Assembly: GCA_022653675.1 (NCBI GenBank)
Contig: JALCST010000004.1
Location: 97,405 to 161,404 of the forward strand
Source of the DNA: Bacteroidales bacterium
Lineage (GTDB): Bacteria > Bacteroidota > Bacteroidia > Bacteroidales > UBA932
DNA: 64,000 bases
Reading direction: 5' to 3'
Under the pieces are notes generated by a model that saw only the letters and a list, made by a program, of their open reading frames with translations, ran no database searches and was not told the DNA's origin. The translations under genes were made by a program, and so were the position numbers. This document shows, piece after piece, positions 1 to 8,971 of this stretch; positions within the stretch are counted from its first letter, which is position 1; each line of letters begins with the position of its first letter.

Positions 1-443
1 GTTTCGGGTTTGCGCCGCTGTCCGACGGTTCGTATGAAAAAATCCCCCAGACGGGCAACGTGGTGATCGAAGATAATGTTGAGATAGGTGCCAATACCAC
101 AATAGACCGTTCCACTATGGGCTCGACGGTAATCCACGGTGGAGTAAAGATTGACAACCTGTGCCAGATCGCCCACAATGTAGAGGTTGGGAAGAATACG
201 GTAATGGCAGCCATGACCGGAATTGCAGGGTCCACTCATATCGGCGAACATTGCATGTTCGGCGGGCAGTCGGGGATTGTTGGCCATATAAGCGTCGCTT
301 CGGGTACCACATTGTGTGCCGCCAGCGCTATAACGGGAAATGTCAAGAAGGAGGGAGAAATTCTTATGGGTTACCCCGCCATTGACCATTTCACATATCT
401 GAGGGCATATGCAAGATACAAAGCCAATGGGGAGAAGAGATAG
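1..443 (+). CDS. lpxD: LpxD, UDP-3-O-acyl-glucosamine N-acyltransferase (C-terminal part, runs off left edge)
   Basis: The reading frame is open from base 3, so the gene begins outside the window; the GTG at 60 is internal. The visible residues start [18 protein letters not shown], followed by repeated hexapeptides (for example [14 protein letters not shown] and [21 protein letters not shown]) of a left-handed beta-helix. The His in QIAHNVEVG corresponds to the catalytic histidine region of LpxD. The enzyme transfers a hydroxyacyl chain from ACP to the glucosamine amine in lipid A synthesis, in the cytoplasm. It heads an lpxD-lpxC-lpxA order, and lpxC starts inside its last codons. The identification is secure; only the N-terminal uridine-binding domain is missing because of the window edge. 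Confidence 0.95.
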   Translation, partial: FGFAPLSDGSYEKIPQTGNVVIEDNVEIGANTTIDRSTMGSTVIHGGVKIDNLCQIAHNVEVGKNTVMAAMTGIAGSTHIGEHCMFGGQSGIVGHISVASGTTLCAASAITGNVKKEGEILMGYPAIDHFTYLRAYARYKANGEKR

Positions 444-1374
444 GATCGATCCCGGGAGGCAGCATACCGTCAGAAGGGAATATGGTTTCGAGGGGAAAGG
501 ATTGCATACTGGATTGTTTTCACAGATATTGATCTGTCCTGCTGCGGCGGATTCCGGCATAGTTTTCCAACGAACTGATTTATCCGGGGGGTCTAATATG
601 ATCCGTGCGGTAGCTGAAAATGTCAAGTTGACCGAAAGAAGTACCACCTTAGCCTGCGGACCTGTAAAGGTTCAGACTGCCGAACATCTTCTTTCCGCTC
701 TTTATTGTCTCGGAATTGACAATGCGTTAATAAAAATTTCCGGGGATGAAGCTCCGATCCTCGATGGAAGCGCTAAACCTTATGCAGATGCCATATCGGC
801 TGATGGACTTTTGGAACAGGATGCCTCACGCAAATATATAGTCGTTGACAAGCCGCTTCACTATAAGGATTGCAACTCGGATTCGGAAATTTCCATATTT
901 CCTTCTGACAGCTTCGAAATTGACATAACGGCTGATTACGGCAGCAAGGTCTTCGGAATCCAGAAGGCCCATTATGATTCCGGTATGGATTATGCGGCTG
1001 AAATTGCGCTTTGCCGTACTTTCTGTTTTCTCCGCGAGGTTGAATACCTGTTGAGCCTGGATTTAATAAAGGGAGGGGATCTGAGCAACGCCATTGTCGT
1101 CTGCGATACTCCGGTAAGCGCCGGAACGCTAGCCCACCTCGAGGATATTTTCGGTATAAAGGGGCTTGCAAGGGTGCCTGAAGGCTATCTGAGCAATGTT
1201 AAGTTGCATTTCGACAACGAATGTGCGCGGCATAAACTCCTGGATGTCACCGGGGATTTTGCTCTTGCCGGGTATCCTCTCAAGGCGAGGATAGAAGCAT
1301 ACAAGCCGGGGCACGGAATTAATACTTCGGCTGTCAGATATTTAAGAGAACAATACATTAATTCTGCGAAATAG
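409..1374 (+). CDS. lpxC: LpxC, UDP-3-O-acyl-N-acetylglucosamine deacetylase (not fused to FabZ)
   Basis: This is the zinc deacetylase that commits the cell to lipid A synthesis. The zinc ligands are visible: AEH in TAEHLLSAL, and the His and Asp of [10 protein letters not shown]. The general-acid His lies in AYKPGHGIN, and the insert motif [13 protein letters not shown] is present. The protein is 321 residues from ATG 409; an in-frame ATG at 427 is an alternative start, and the overlap with lpxD is 35 or 17 nt. In most Bacteroidota LpxC carries a C-terminal FabZ domain, giving about 460 residues. Here the frame stops right after the LpxC core, lpxA starts 2 nt later, and a separate FabZ is encoded near 45.1 kb. 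Confidence 0.96.
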   Translation: MQDTKPMGRRDRIDPGRQHTVRREYGFEGKGLHTGLFSQILICPAAADSGIVFQRTDLSGGSNMIRAVAENVKLTERSTTLACGPVKVQTAEHLLSALYCLGIDNALIKISGDEAPILDGSAKPYADAISADGLLEQDASRKYIVVDKPLHYKDCNSDSEISIFPSDSFEIDITADYGSKVFGIQKAHYDSGMDYAAEIALCRTFCFLREVEYLLSLDLIKGGDLSNAIVVCDTPVSAGTLAHLEDIFGIKGLARVPEGYLSNVKLHFDNECARHKLLDVTGDFALAGYPLKARIEAYKPGHGINTSAVRYLREQYINSAK

Positions 1375-1376
1375 AT

Positions 1377-2162
1377 ATGGAAAGATTTATTGATCCTGGA
1401 GCCAGGATAGGGAAGAATGTGAAAATAGGTCCTTTTTGCTATATCAGCGCGAATGTCGAGATAGGTGACGGTACCATAGTAGAACCAGGGGCAATAATTT
1501 ACGATTACGTGAAAATCGGCAAGGATTGCCATGTTTTCCCAGGGGCCGTCATCGGAGCCATTCCTCAGGATTTGAAGTATGACGGTGAGACCACTTACGT
1601 GGAAATAGGAGACCGCACTACTATTCGCGAATGTGCCACGATTAACCGCGGCACCAAGGCCCGCGGAGTTACGAAAATCGGGGATGACGCCCTCATAATG
1701 TCTTATGTCCATGTGGCCCACGATTGTCACGTCGGTAACCGCTGCATTCTGACGAGTTATGTCGGAATCGCCGGTGAAACTGATGTGGATGATTGGGCTA
1801 TAATCGGCGGTGGGACTGTCGTCCACCAATTCTCGAAAATCGGCACCCATGCAATGGTAGGAGGCAGTTGCGGAGTCAACAAGGATGTTCCCCCGTACGC
1901 TTTGGCTGCCAACATGCCTTTCAGTTTCGAAGGGATAAACACGGTCGGCCTTCGCCGGAGGGGGTTCACTTTTGACCAGATCGAGGAAATCAAGGCCATT
2001 TATAAGGTTATTTACGAGAGCAGTGCTACCGTCGCCGACGCCTGTTCTATTGCGGAACAGCAATTTCCTGATTCGCAATTCTGCAAGACCATCACCTCTT
2101 TCATACGTTCTTCCAAGAGGGGTATCGTTCGCAGCGGGTTCGTCTACCCTTCCGAAGTCTGA
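1377..2162 (+). CDS. lpxA: LpxA, UDP-N-acetylglucosamine O-acyltransferase
   Basis: First acyltransferase of lipid A synthesis, a cytoplasmic trimer with a left-handed beta-helix. The 261-residue length is normal for the family. Hexapeptide repeats run from about residue 4 to 185, and the catalytic His lies in VHVAHDCHVG. The motif IRECATINRGT and the C-terminal helical part (RRRGFTFDQIEEIKAIYK) are typical of LpxA rather than LpxD. The start codon lies 2 nt after the lpxC stop, so translation is probably coupled and all three lpx genes share a transcript. Confidence 0.96.
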   Translation: MERFIDPGARIGKNVKIGPFCYISANVEIGDGTIVEPGAIIYDYVKIGKDCHVFPGAVIGAIPQDLKYDGETTYVEIGDRTTIRECATINRGTKARGVTKIGDDALIMSYVHVAHDCHVGNRCILTSYVGIAGETDVDDWAIIGGGTVVHQFSKIGTHAMVGGSCGVNKDVPPYALAANMPFSFEGINTVGLRRRGFTFDQIEEIKAIYKVIYESSATVADACSIAEQQFPDSQFCKTITSFIRSSKRGIVRSGFVYPSEV

Positions 2163-2165
2163 GCG

Positions 2166-2804
2166 ATGGACGGCGGCCGCGACGTCGTGCTGAGCACGGC
2201 GTATTTCCCTCCGGTAGATTATTTTTCGAAGATCCTCTACGCACGTACGGTCTATGTGGAGCAATGGGAAAATTTCCAGAAACAGACTTTCCGCTCGCGC
2301 TGCCGCATACTTTCCGCGGACGGGCCAGCATATCTGGTCGTACCAGTCGAACGGTCGGGGCATAACCACAAGACTCCTATCAGGGAGACGAAGGTGGATT
2401 ACAGCGTTCCATGGGTATTGAAACATGAGCGTGCGCTGGATGCGGCCTATAATTCCTCGGCTTTTTTCCCGTATTACCGTGAAGGACTGTTTTCGGTCCT
2501 GGATTCCAAACCGGAATATCTTTTCGACCTGAACATGAAAATTATGGAAAAACTGTTGAATTTGGGCAGGATAAGATGCGACATCAAACTCACTTCAGAA
2601 TATCTGCCCGAATATCCGGGAAACGTTCTCGATTGCAGAAGATGGATCTCTCCGAAAAACAGTCGTTGGATCGAGCAGTGCACGAAAAAGGAGAAGCCCT
2701 ATTTCCAGGTCTTCTCCTCAAATTCACCATTCATCTCATGCCTCTCCTTTATCGACCTCCTATCCAGCGAAGGGTGCGATTCAGGAGAAACCTTAGAACC
2801 TTAA
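2166..2804 (+). CDS. WbqC-like family protein
   Basis: A 212-residue protein starting 3 nt after lpxA and so probably in the same operon. The N-terminal LSTAYFPPVDYFSKIL and the VEQWENFQKQTFRSRCRI stretch, with later LVVPV and SPKN, fit the WbqC-like family, which is found in polysaccharide and O-antigen loci and is common in Bacteroidota. Its biochemical activity is not firmly established. There is no signal peptide or membrane segment, so it is presumably cytoplasmic. Its 3' end overlaps the convergent gene at 2793 by 12 bases. The family call is from recognised motifs; a role in envelope glycan assembly is inferred from the lpx neighbours. Confidence 0.75.
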   Translation: MDGGRDVVLSTAYFPPVDYFSKILYARTVYVEQWENFQKQTFRSRCRILSADGPAYLVVPVERSGHNHKTPIRETKVDYSVPWVLKHERALDAAYNSSAFFPYYREGLFSVLDSKPEYLFDLNMKIMEKLLNLGRIRCDIKLTSEYLPEYPGNVLDCRRWISPKNSRWIEQCTKKEKPYFQVFSSNSPFISCLSFIDLLSSEGCDSGETLEP

Positions 2805-4355
2805 CCCTAGTGTAAATATCAGCTTGTTCTTGCCGTTCCTAGTGATCTTTCCTTCAGGGGCCGAGATCCCATCGTAATCGTTGTAAAGCGTGAAAGTGTC
2901 GGAACTTGCAGTGTTGAGTTTGCTCTGGTATGCGAAGTCGAAATAGAGGCCTTTGCTGAGATTTAATCCGGCGCCGAAAGAGAGCAGCTTAAGGAAGGAT
3001 TCCGTTCCGCTGTCGGAACCGTAAAGATATGTCTGGTAACCTGCACGGAGGGAAAGAATGCTCGAAGTTTTAAGTTCTCCCCCCACCCTCAGTTCGTGTA
3101 TTGTGCCGTAGTCGCTCTTTATTTCGTCGTTCAAGTCGTCGAAATAGGAAATATCATAGGAATCGGCAGATCCGTCGTCGGAAACACCGGCCTTCATTTG
3201 CGAATAGTCGACCAGTTCGTAGTCCGCACTTAATAAAGCGTAGCTCCCGAAAGTATAGGCGATACCTAAATTGAACCTGAACGGAGTGGTCATCCTGTAA
3301 TCGTAAGTCCCGAGAGGGGAAGATATGTCACCGTCATATCCGTACCGCAGGTTATCGCCGTCTGAGTTGTAGAAGGATGACTTCATGTAAAGGATATACT
3401 TGTCGTTCATCGTGTAAAAAGTAGGAGTCTGTAAGGCTGCACCGATGCGAAGGGCATCGGTGGGACGATATATGAAGCCGGCCTTAAGGTTGAAACCTGT
3501 ACCGCTCGTGGTTTGGTCGTACTCCTTTGTGAAGGAATCGAATCCGTCCTGGAAGTCGCTTACGTTCTGTGCGGTTTCGCTGTATGTCTGGTAAATGTTG
3601 TAGTCGAGATCCTGGATGTTCAGGTTGGCACCCCAATAGAATACGTCGTTGAGATTGCCTCCGATGTTAAACTCCACTTCAGTTATCCCGCCATAAGTTT
3701 GCTGGTAGAAATCCTGGTCGAGCACCCCTCCTATGCTTAGGTTGTTGCCATCTATGTTCTCGGTGGATCCTATATATTCGTTATTGAACCCTGGCAGGGT
3801 CGAAAGCAAGTATGCATCCCATGCTGCGATCGCTCCCCAACTTACTCCGTCGTCGTAAGGATCGTGGGAAGTTGAAGTCAGATTTGATACGTCGTATCCC
3901 GAAAGTCCGACGGCCTGTGACGCAAGCCAGCTCGACTGGTTGGTGGAACCGTGTGCGGATATAGCCGAGTTGAAGTCGCGTATGCGGTTCACCCCGATTG
4001 CGAAATTCAGATTTGAATTTTCATTATGGAACAATGCAGCAAAATTGGATATGTTGAACTCGGAATTCTTTGCGTAAAAATGGTTATCCAGGTAATCCGT
4101 CGAGGAAGAGGCATAAGAGAACGACGGGGAAAATGTCATTTCCGAATGTCCGAACACACCTGAAGAGGCAGGCTGGATGGACAGGGCTCCGAGATCTCCG
4201 CCAAGGGCTGTGAATGCATTGCCCATGGCCATAGTGCGTGCCGTCCCCTCATAATCCATCTGTGAAAAGTTGAATATGTCGCTTGCGGTTTGTGCTCCTG
4301 CGAAACCTATGCATGCAAAGAGCAGTGTCACGGAAATGATTATCTTATTTTTCAT
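2793..4355 (-). CDS. FadL/OmpP1-type outer-membrane protein
   Basis: 520 residues with an N-terminal signal peptide (MKNKIIISVTLLFACIGFAG, cleavage after AQ). The mature start (SDIFNFSQMDYEGTARTMAM, GNAFTALGGDLGALSIQPAS) is the conserved head of Bacteroidota OmpP1/FadL-like barrels. The rest alternates hydrophobic and polar residues with many aromatics and ends in FTLGLRF, a beta-signal with terminal Phe. It is expected to form an outer-membrane channel for hydrophobic or unknown small molecules; such proteins are often mis-annotated as hemin receptors. It lies 51 nt downstream of the lipoprotein gene at 4407-5555 on the same strand and no separate promoter box is visible, so the two are probably co-transcribed. 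Confidence 0.85.
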   Translation of the reverse strand: MKNKIIISVTLLFACIGFAGAQTASDIFNFSQMDYEGTARTMAMGNAFTALGGDLGALSIQPASSGVFGHSEMTFSPSFSYASSSTDYLDNHFYAKNSEFNISNFAALFHNENSNLNFAIGVNRIRDFNSAISAHGSTNQSSWLASQAVGLSGYDVSNLTSTSHDPYDDGVSWGAIAAWDAYLLSTLPGFNNEYIGSTENIDGNNLSIGGVLDQDFYQQTYGGITEVEFNIGGNLNDVFYWGANLNIQDLDYNIYQTYSETAQNVSDFQDGFDSFTKEYDQTTSGTGFNLKAGFIYRPTDALRIGAALQTPTFYTMNDKYILYMKSSFYNSDGDNLRYGYDGDISSPLGTYDYRMTTPFRFNLGIAYTFGSYALLSADYELVDYSQMKAGVSDDGSADSYDISYFDDLNDEIKSDYGTIHELRVGGELKTSSILSLRAGYQTYLYGSDSGTESFLKLLSFGAGLNLSKGLYFDFAYQSKLNTASSDTFTLYNDYDGISAPEGKITRNGKNKLIFTLGLRF

Positions 4356-4406
4356 TATGTAAGCGTTTTAAAAATAGAGATTTAATGTTGATATAAACAT
4401 GGTGGG

Positions 4407-5555
4407 TTATCGTCTTCCGCCGCCGCTGTGTCCTCCTCCGCCGCTACGGCTTCCGCTTCCGCCACTGCTGTGGCTGCTTCCACCTCCCGAATAACCGCCG
4501 GAACTGCGGGTCCCTCCGGAATAGCTTCTGCTTTCGCTGCTTCTGGAATAACTGCTGTCGCCCGTGTTCGTCGTCCCTCTCCTGTAACTGGAATTGCTAC
4601 CGGAAGTTGACCTTGTCGAGATGCGACTGCGTGAATTCGAAGAAGACTTACGGTATGTCTCTCCTCTGTTATATCCGCTGACATTACCGGATGAAATGCT
4701 CCTTCTGTAGCCGTTTCCGGAAATAGTACTGCGGGTACCGTTGTAATAATTGTTGCCGCTGTTTCTTCTGTATGAAGTCGATCCGTTTCTGGTACGCATG
4801 TAGGAGGTGTTGCCTCGCGTATATAAGTCATTCCTCCTTCCGCCGGAAATCCCGCTGCGGTTGTATCCGGACCTTTGATAGTTTCTCCCGGAAGAACCGA
4901 CCGCAAAGTCGTTCCCCCTTTGGGAGTTGCTGCGATGTTGGTAGGAAAGGTTGTTCCGGTTGCCTCCGTAATTGTAGTACGGCCATCCGCCGCCATACCA
5001 TCCTCCGTAGTACCACGGATCATACCATCCCCATGCCCAAGAATAGTAAGGATCGTACCATCCTCCGTAATACCAAGGATTGTACCAGCTGTAATAGTTG
5101 GAATAATACCATGGATTATAGCCGAAATGCCAGTATCCGTAATACGGATAGCTCCACCAAGGATTATAATATCCATAGTCATCCCAATAATAATTGTCGT
5201 CGTCGAAATTGATGTAGATGGCATAAGTGGGATCGTCGAATTTGCTCAGACGCGAAGCATAGGATTCGCCGTCTTCAATAAGATATGACTTGTCGGGATC
5301 GTAGTCGATTACGGCTTTGCCGTCCTTGTCAAAAAAAAGTGTATCAGTCGCGACATTGTCAGTGGTGTAACGGTCTGAAGAACGCAGATTGTCCAGATCA
5401 TTCTGGACAGCGACACGAGTTACCTTCATCTCGCGGCGCGGTCTGTAATAGATCCCGTCGTCGAAATAATTACCTGTGGCGTAGTAACTTGAAACGCCAC
5501 AAGAACTGAGGATGAATAGGCAAAGTGCCAGAACCATGAGCATTTTGTTTTTCAT
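4407..5555 (-). CDS. Tyr/Trp/Gly-rich lipoprotein with Ser/Arg/Gly-rich tail, function unknown
   Basis: 382 residues. The signal peptide ends in a lipobox (LFILSSC, Cys19), so it is a lipoprotein. Residues about 20-115 look folded and acidic. Residues about 120-205 are extraordinarily rich in Tyr, Trp, Gly, Asn and Pro, with repeats such as YNPWYYGGWYDPYYSWAWGW. Residues about 205-382 are a low-complexity Ser/Arg/Gly/Asn/Tyr region ending in GSRSGGGGHSGGGRR. No catalytic motif is visible. The aromatic block could stack on sugars or self-associate; the basic tail could contact surface polymers or nucleic acid. Both ideas are inference. It precedes the FadL-like gene and is divergent from proS. 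A second long minus-strand frame over the same bases is an Ile/Thr-rich shadow. Confidence 0.85.
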   Translation of the reverse strand: MKNKMLMVLALCLFILSSCGVSSYYATGNYFDDGIYYRPRREMKVTRVAVQNDLDNLRSSDRYTTDNVATDTLFFDKDGKAVIDYDPDKSYLIEDGESYASRLSKFDDPTYAIYINFDDDNYYWDDYGYYNPWWSYPYYGYWHFGYNPWYYSNYYSWYNPWYYGGWYDPYYSWAWGWYDPWYYGGWYGGGWPYYNYGGNRNNLSYQHRSNSQRGNDFAVGSSGRNYQRSGYNRSGISGGRRNDLYTRGNTSYMRTRNGSTSYRRNSGNNYYNGTRSTISGNGYRRSISSGNVSGYNRGETYRKSSSNSRSRISTRSTSGSNSSYRRGTTNTGDSSYSRSSESRSYSGGTRSSGGYSGGGSSHSSGGSGSRSGGGGHSGGGRR

Positions 5556-5582
5556 AATAGACCTCCTGTATTAAATAATTAA

Positions 5583-5590
5583 TAATTTTG
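5583..5590 (+). promoter_or_regulatory. Candidate -7 promoter element for proS
   Basis: The octamer TAATTTTG matches the Bacteroidota -7 consensus TAnnTTTG. It sits 55 bases upstream of the proS ATG at 5645 and shows that the longer frame beginning at 5588 cannot be the translated start. No TTG at the expected -33 spacing is visible. Confidence 0.5.
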
Positions 5591-5606
5591 CACTCGTTAT
5601 TCACAA

Positions 5607-5614
5607 CAAATATA
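5607..5614 (-). promoter_or_regulatory. Candidate -7 promoter element for the Tyr/Trp-rich lipoprotein operon
   Basis: On the minus strand the octamer reads TATATTTG, matching TAnnTTTG. It lies about 52 bases upstream of the ATG at 5555. With the element at 5583 it makes a short divergent promoter region whose transcripts would slightly overlap. Confidence 0.45.
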
Positions 5615-5644
5615 TCAAAAAATATACCAATAAGTAGTACTGAA

Positions 5645-7123
5645 ATGGCGAAAGAGGTTACAAACAAAGAAGACAATTATTCTAAGTGGTACAACGATCT
5701 GGTTGTCAAGGCTGATCTTGCAGAAAATTCGGCCGTGCGCGGATGTATGGTTATAAAGCCTTACGGCTATGCGATATGGGAAAAAATGAAGGCTGATTTG
5801 GACAGGAGGTTCAAGGAGACCGGACACCAGAATGCCTATTTCCCGCTCTTCATACCAAAATCGTTCTTCTCCAGGGAGGCCGAGCATGTGGCGGGGTTTG
5901 CGAAAGAGTGTGCAGTAGTTACCCATCATCGTCTAATGAACGATCCGGATGGCTCCGGGGTGGTCGTGGATCCGTCCGCAAAACTCGAGGAAGAGCTTAT
6001 AGTACGTCCTACCTCTGAAACCATAATTTGGAGCACTTACAGGAACTGGATAAAGTCGTGGCGGGATCTTCCGATACTGATCAACCAATGGGCCAATGTC
6101 GTTCGCTGGGAAATGCGTACCAGGCTTTTTCTTAGGACGTCCGAGTTTCTATGGCAGGAAGGCCATACTGCACATGCCACCTCGGCTGAAGCTGTAGCCG
6201 AAGCCGAGAGAATGATCCAAGTCTATGCCGATTTCGCGCGCGACGTGCTTTGCATGCCGGTCGTGGTAGGACGCAAGACGGCTTCCGAACGCTTCGCCGG
6301 TGCCTTGGACACCTACTGCATCGAAGCGATGATGCAGGACGGAAAGGCTTTGCAGGCGGGCACTTCGCATTTTCTGGGCCAGAATTTTGCCAAATCGTTC
6401 GACGTGCAGTATACCGACAAGGAGGGAAAGCAGCAGTACGTATGGGCTACCTCATGGGGTACTTCGACGCGGCTTATGGGAGCTTTGGTGATGGTTCACA
6501 GCGACGGGCGCGGACTGGTTCTTCCGCCTGCCCTGGCCCCGATCCAGGTGGTCATGGTCCCGATTTACAAGAGTGATGCCGAGCGTTCGTCCATTCTCGA
6601 AAGGATGGGTCTCCTGAAAAAGGAGATTGAGACTGCCGGCCTTTCGGTCAAGATAGATGACCGCGACAACCTGCGTCCCGGATTCAAATTCGCAGAATGG
6701 GAACTCAAGGGCGTTCCAGTACGTCTGGCGGTAGGCCCACGCGACTTGGCTTCCGGAGAGGTGGAAATGGTGCGGCGTGATACCATGGACAAGGTACAGG
6801 TTCCTCAAAACGCCTTGGCCTTACGCCTTGTGGAATTGATGGAGGAAATCAGAAAGAACATGTATGCCAAAGCGCTGTCATTCCGTGACAGTCACACTTA
6901 CAGGGTGGATAGTTGGGACGAATTCAGAAAGAAGATAGAAGAGGGGGGATTCCTTCTCTGCCATTGGGACGGCACGCCGGAAACGGAAGCAAGGATCCAG
7001 GAGCTGACCAAAGCTACGATACGCTGTATTCCGCTGGACTCGTTCGTGGAAAAGGAGGACGGAGTGGATATGCTTACCGGAAAACCTTCCCACCAAAGGG
7101 TGATTTTTGCAAGGGCGTATTGA
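5645..7123 (+). CDS. proS: Prolyl-tRNA synthetase, archaeal/eukaryal type
   Basis: Class II aminoacyl-tRNA synthetase charging tRNA-Pro. From ATG 5645 the protein has 492 residues. Motif 2 ([19 protein letters not shown]), the HTAHA segment and motif 3 ([12 protein letters not shown]) are visible. The anticodon-binding domain follows (VVMVPIYK, then [19 protein letters not shown]), and the protein ends in the short C-terminal extension ending FARAY that is diagnostic of the archaeal/eukaryal form. There is no bacterial-type editing insertion between motifs 2 and 3. The start [20 protein letters not shown] agrees with family N termini and with the promoter at 5583. This ProRS type is normal in Bacteroidota. 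Confidence 0.96.
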   Translation: MAKEVTNKEDNYSKWYNDLVVKADLAENSAVRGCMVIKPYGYAIWEKMKADLDRRFKETGHQNAYFPLFIPKSFFSREAEHVAGFAKECAVVTHHRLMNDPDGSGVVVDPSAKLEEELIVRPTSETIIWSTYRNWIKSWRDLPILINQWANVVRWEMRTRLFLRTSEFLWQEGHTAHATSAEAVAEAERMIQVYADFARDVLCMPVVVGRKTASERFAGALDTYCIEAMMQDGKALQAGTSHFLGQNFAKSFDVQYTDKEGKQQYVWATSWGTSTRLMGALVMVHSDGRGLVLPPALAPIQVVMVPIYKSDAERSSILERMGLLKKEIETAGLSVKIDDRDNLRPGFKFAEWELKGVPVRLAVGPRDLASGEVEMVRRDTMDKVQVPQNALALRLVELMEEIRKNMYAKALSFRDSHTYRVDSWDEFRKKIEEGGFLLCHWDGTPETEARIQELTKATIRCIPLDSFVEKEDGVDMLTGKPSHQRVIFARAY

Positions 7124-7190
7124 TTTAGAACGGTTTTTGCAAGTATTTTAATTTACATTAAATAATATAACAAGAGAATAAGGACAGAGT

Positions 7191-7940
7191 ATGGATAATT
7201 CATCGGATCCGGCGCGACAAGCCATTGTCAGTGGTTTGAATATGAAGGCGCATCTAAAAGCGCACGTTTTTGCACAATCTTCTGACGTTTTCAACCAGTT
7301 CAAGGAGTTGCTCGGAGAAATGGGCAACGATCTGAGCGAGCAACTAGAGACGATGGTACCTGCCGAGGGTTCCCAGGAGGCCAAGGTTGATCATATCGAT
7401 GCCACGCCGATACGTTTGGAATACAGGGACCGTGGACGCAACGAAGCCGAACTGAGGTTTGCCGACGACGTGCTCATATTCAGCTTGCAGTCGAATGTGA
7501 TGCAGTTCGACCGCGACCATCCGGTCTGGAAGAACGATTATGTGAAGAAAGATGTCGCCAATTCATATTGCGGCGTGATTTCGATATACAACTTTCTTTC
7601 GGATTCCATAAAGTACAATCGCAACGACGACATAGGTTACCTTGTGGCCAGAATATTCATTAATAGGGAAAAAAGCTTCTTTGTCGAAGGCAAGAGGCAG
7701 AAAAGGCAGATGACGTCGGATTTCGGCAAGGTCACTATCGGCCGCGAAGAGATCGTTCAGATCATAGAATCGGCCATATGGTACACGCTTCAATTCGACG
7801 CTTTGGTACCCCCGTTCGATATGGTGAAGGTTTCCACGGTTGAACAGATAAATGCCAAGATCGAGAGTGCCAGGATGCGTACCGGCAAGCGTCTTGGTTA
7901 CGATTACAAATCGGATGATGTTTTGAATTCAGAAAAATAG
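7191..7940 (+). CDS. Conserved-looking cytoplasmic protein of unknown function
   Basis: 249 residues, no signal peptide, no membrane segment and no motif I recognise. The N-terminal third is helical and polar (HLKAHVFAQSSDVFNQFKEL). The middle reads like mixed beta structure (IRLEYRDRGRNEAELRFADDVLIFSLQSNV), followed by basic EGKRQKRQMTSDFGKVTIG and a helical C terminus. It starts 67 nt after proS. The DUF3078 gene follows after 2 nt and tilS overlaps that, so the three are probably one transcription unit. No function is assigned. Confidence 0.85.
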   Translation: MDNSSDPARQAIVSGLNMKAHLKAHVFAQSSDVFNQFKELLGEMGNDLSEQLETMVPAEGSQEAKVDHIDATPIRLEYRDRGRNEAELRFADDVLIFSLQSNVMQFDRDHPVWKNDYVKKDVANSYCGVISIYNFLSDSIKYNRNDDIGYLVARIFINREKSFFVEGKRQKRQMTSDFGKVTIGREEIVQIIESAIWYTLQFDALVPPFDMVKVSTVEQINAKIESARMRTGKRLGYDYKSDDVLNSEK

Positions 7941-7942
7941 AG

Positions 7943-8971
7943 ATGGTCAGAAAAGATTTCCTGTCTACAGCGGTTTTGTGCCTTTTGTTTTCCATTCCTT
8001 TTCATGCCAGGGGACAGGAGATTACCACCAGCGATCCTTCGGCGGTAAGAAACCCTGTATCAAATCTTTCTCCTGCGCAGGAATTGTGCGTGGTGATAAC
8101 CGACAAGCTTCAAAACACACCTGAAGTCCAGTACGCCCCTCCTGTCAAGCCCAAATACTGGAAGCGAGGGGTCATAACCCAGTTCGGCCTTTCTGAGGTT
8201 TCACTGACTCATTGGGCGGCCGGAGGATACGGTTCCATAGCATTGAATGCGTATATTAACGCATATGCGAATTATTCCAAGGATAAGACTATCTGGAACA
8301 ACGATTTCCAGGTGGGATACGGGTTCATCAACTCTTTCACAGACGACGGGTTCAAAAAAAGCGACGATAGGTTCATAATAAACAGCAAATGGGGATATCA
8401 GATGATCAAGACACTCTATTTCTCGGCTGTATACAATTACAACATGACAATGTTTCCTGGTTACAAGAACTCGAATTTGGTGTCGCACATATTCTCGCCC
8501 GCCTACACCTCCCTTGGTTTAGGTATAGACTGGAACCCGGTTTCATGGGTTTCCCTGAACCTGGCTCCCCTTACCGGCAAGATAGTATTTGTAGCCGATT
8601 CCACTCTTAGAACGCTTTACGGCAATGATGAAGACGAACTGGCTCATCCTGAATTCGGCGCACAGATAAAGATGGACAACAAGTTCGTCCTTCTTAAGAA
8701 TATCCAGTGCGATTCGAAGCTTACTCTTTTTTCGGATTATTTCAACAAACCCCAGAACATAGTGGTCAACTGGGATGTTTCCGTCGACGGCAAGCTGACG
8801 AAGAACATTTCCTATTCGATTCGTACCAATCTCATATACGATGACAACATAAAGTTCCTCGACAGTCCGACGGAAGTCGACGAGGACGGAAATCCGGTGA
8901 AGATTCCGGGCATACAGTTCAAACAGGTCTGCGGGCTCTCGCTCACCTATACTTTCGGAGATTCAAAGTAA
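7943..8971 (+). CDS. DUF3078 family outer-membrane beta-barrel-like protein
   Basis: 342 residues with a signal peptide (VLCLLFSIPFHARGQ). The segment from KYWKRGVITQFGLSEVSLTH onward, with WAAGGYGSIALNAYINAYA and KDKTIWNNDFQVGYGF, is the DUF3078 signature. Alternating beta strands follow, ending in SLTYTFGDSK. The family is restricted to Bacteroidota and its function is unknown. It starts 2 nt after the preceding gene and its TAA stop shares one base with the ATG of tilS, so it is translationally coupled on both sides. Confidence 0.88.
   Translation: MVRKDFLSTAVLCLLFSIPFHARGQEITTSDPSAVRNPVSNLSPAQELCVVITDKLQNTPEVQYAPPVKPKYWKRGVITQFGLSEVSLTHWAAGGYGSIALNAYINAYANYSKDKTIWNNDFQVGYGFINSFTDDGFKKSDDRFIINSKWGYQMIKTLYFSAVYNYNMTMFPGYKNSNLVSHIFSPAYTSLGLGIDWNPVSWVSLNLAPLTGKIVFVADSTLRTLYGNDEDELAHPEFGAQIKMDNKFVLLKNIQCDSKLTLFSDYFNKPQNIVVNWDVSVDGKLTKNISYSIRTNLIYDDNIKFLDSPTEVDEDGNPVKIPGIQFKQVCGLSLTYTFGDSK

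Noticed and set aside
1185..2426. 413-residue minus-strand open frame over lpxC-lpxA
   Set aside because: Antisense shadow of clear lpx genes.
4407..4860. Possible repeat array or CRISPR in the Ser/Gly-rich coding region
   Set aside because: The repeats are short, irregular codon repeats of a low-complexity protein, with no constant spacer length.
4382..5224. 280-residue Ile/Thr-rich minus-strand frame inside the Tyr/Trp-rich lipoprotein gene
   Set aside because: It is a frame-shifted reading of the low-complexity region, without signal peptide or family match; the 4407-5555 frame has a lipobox and a promoter.
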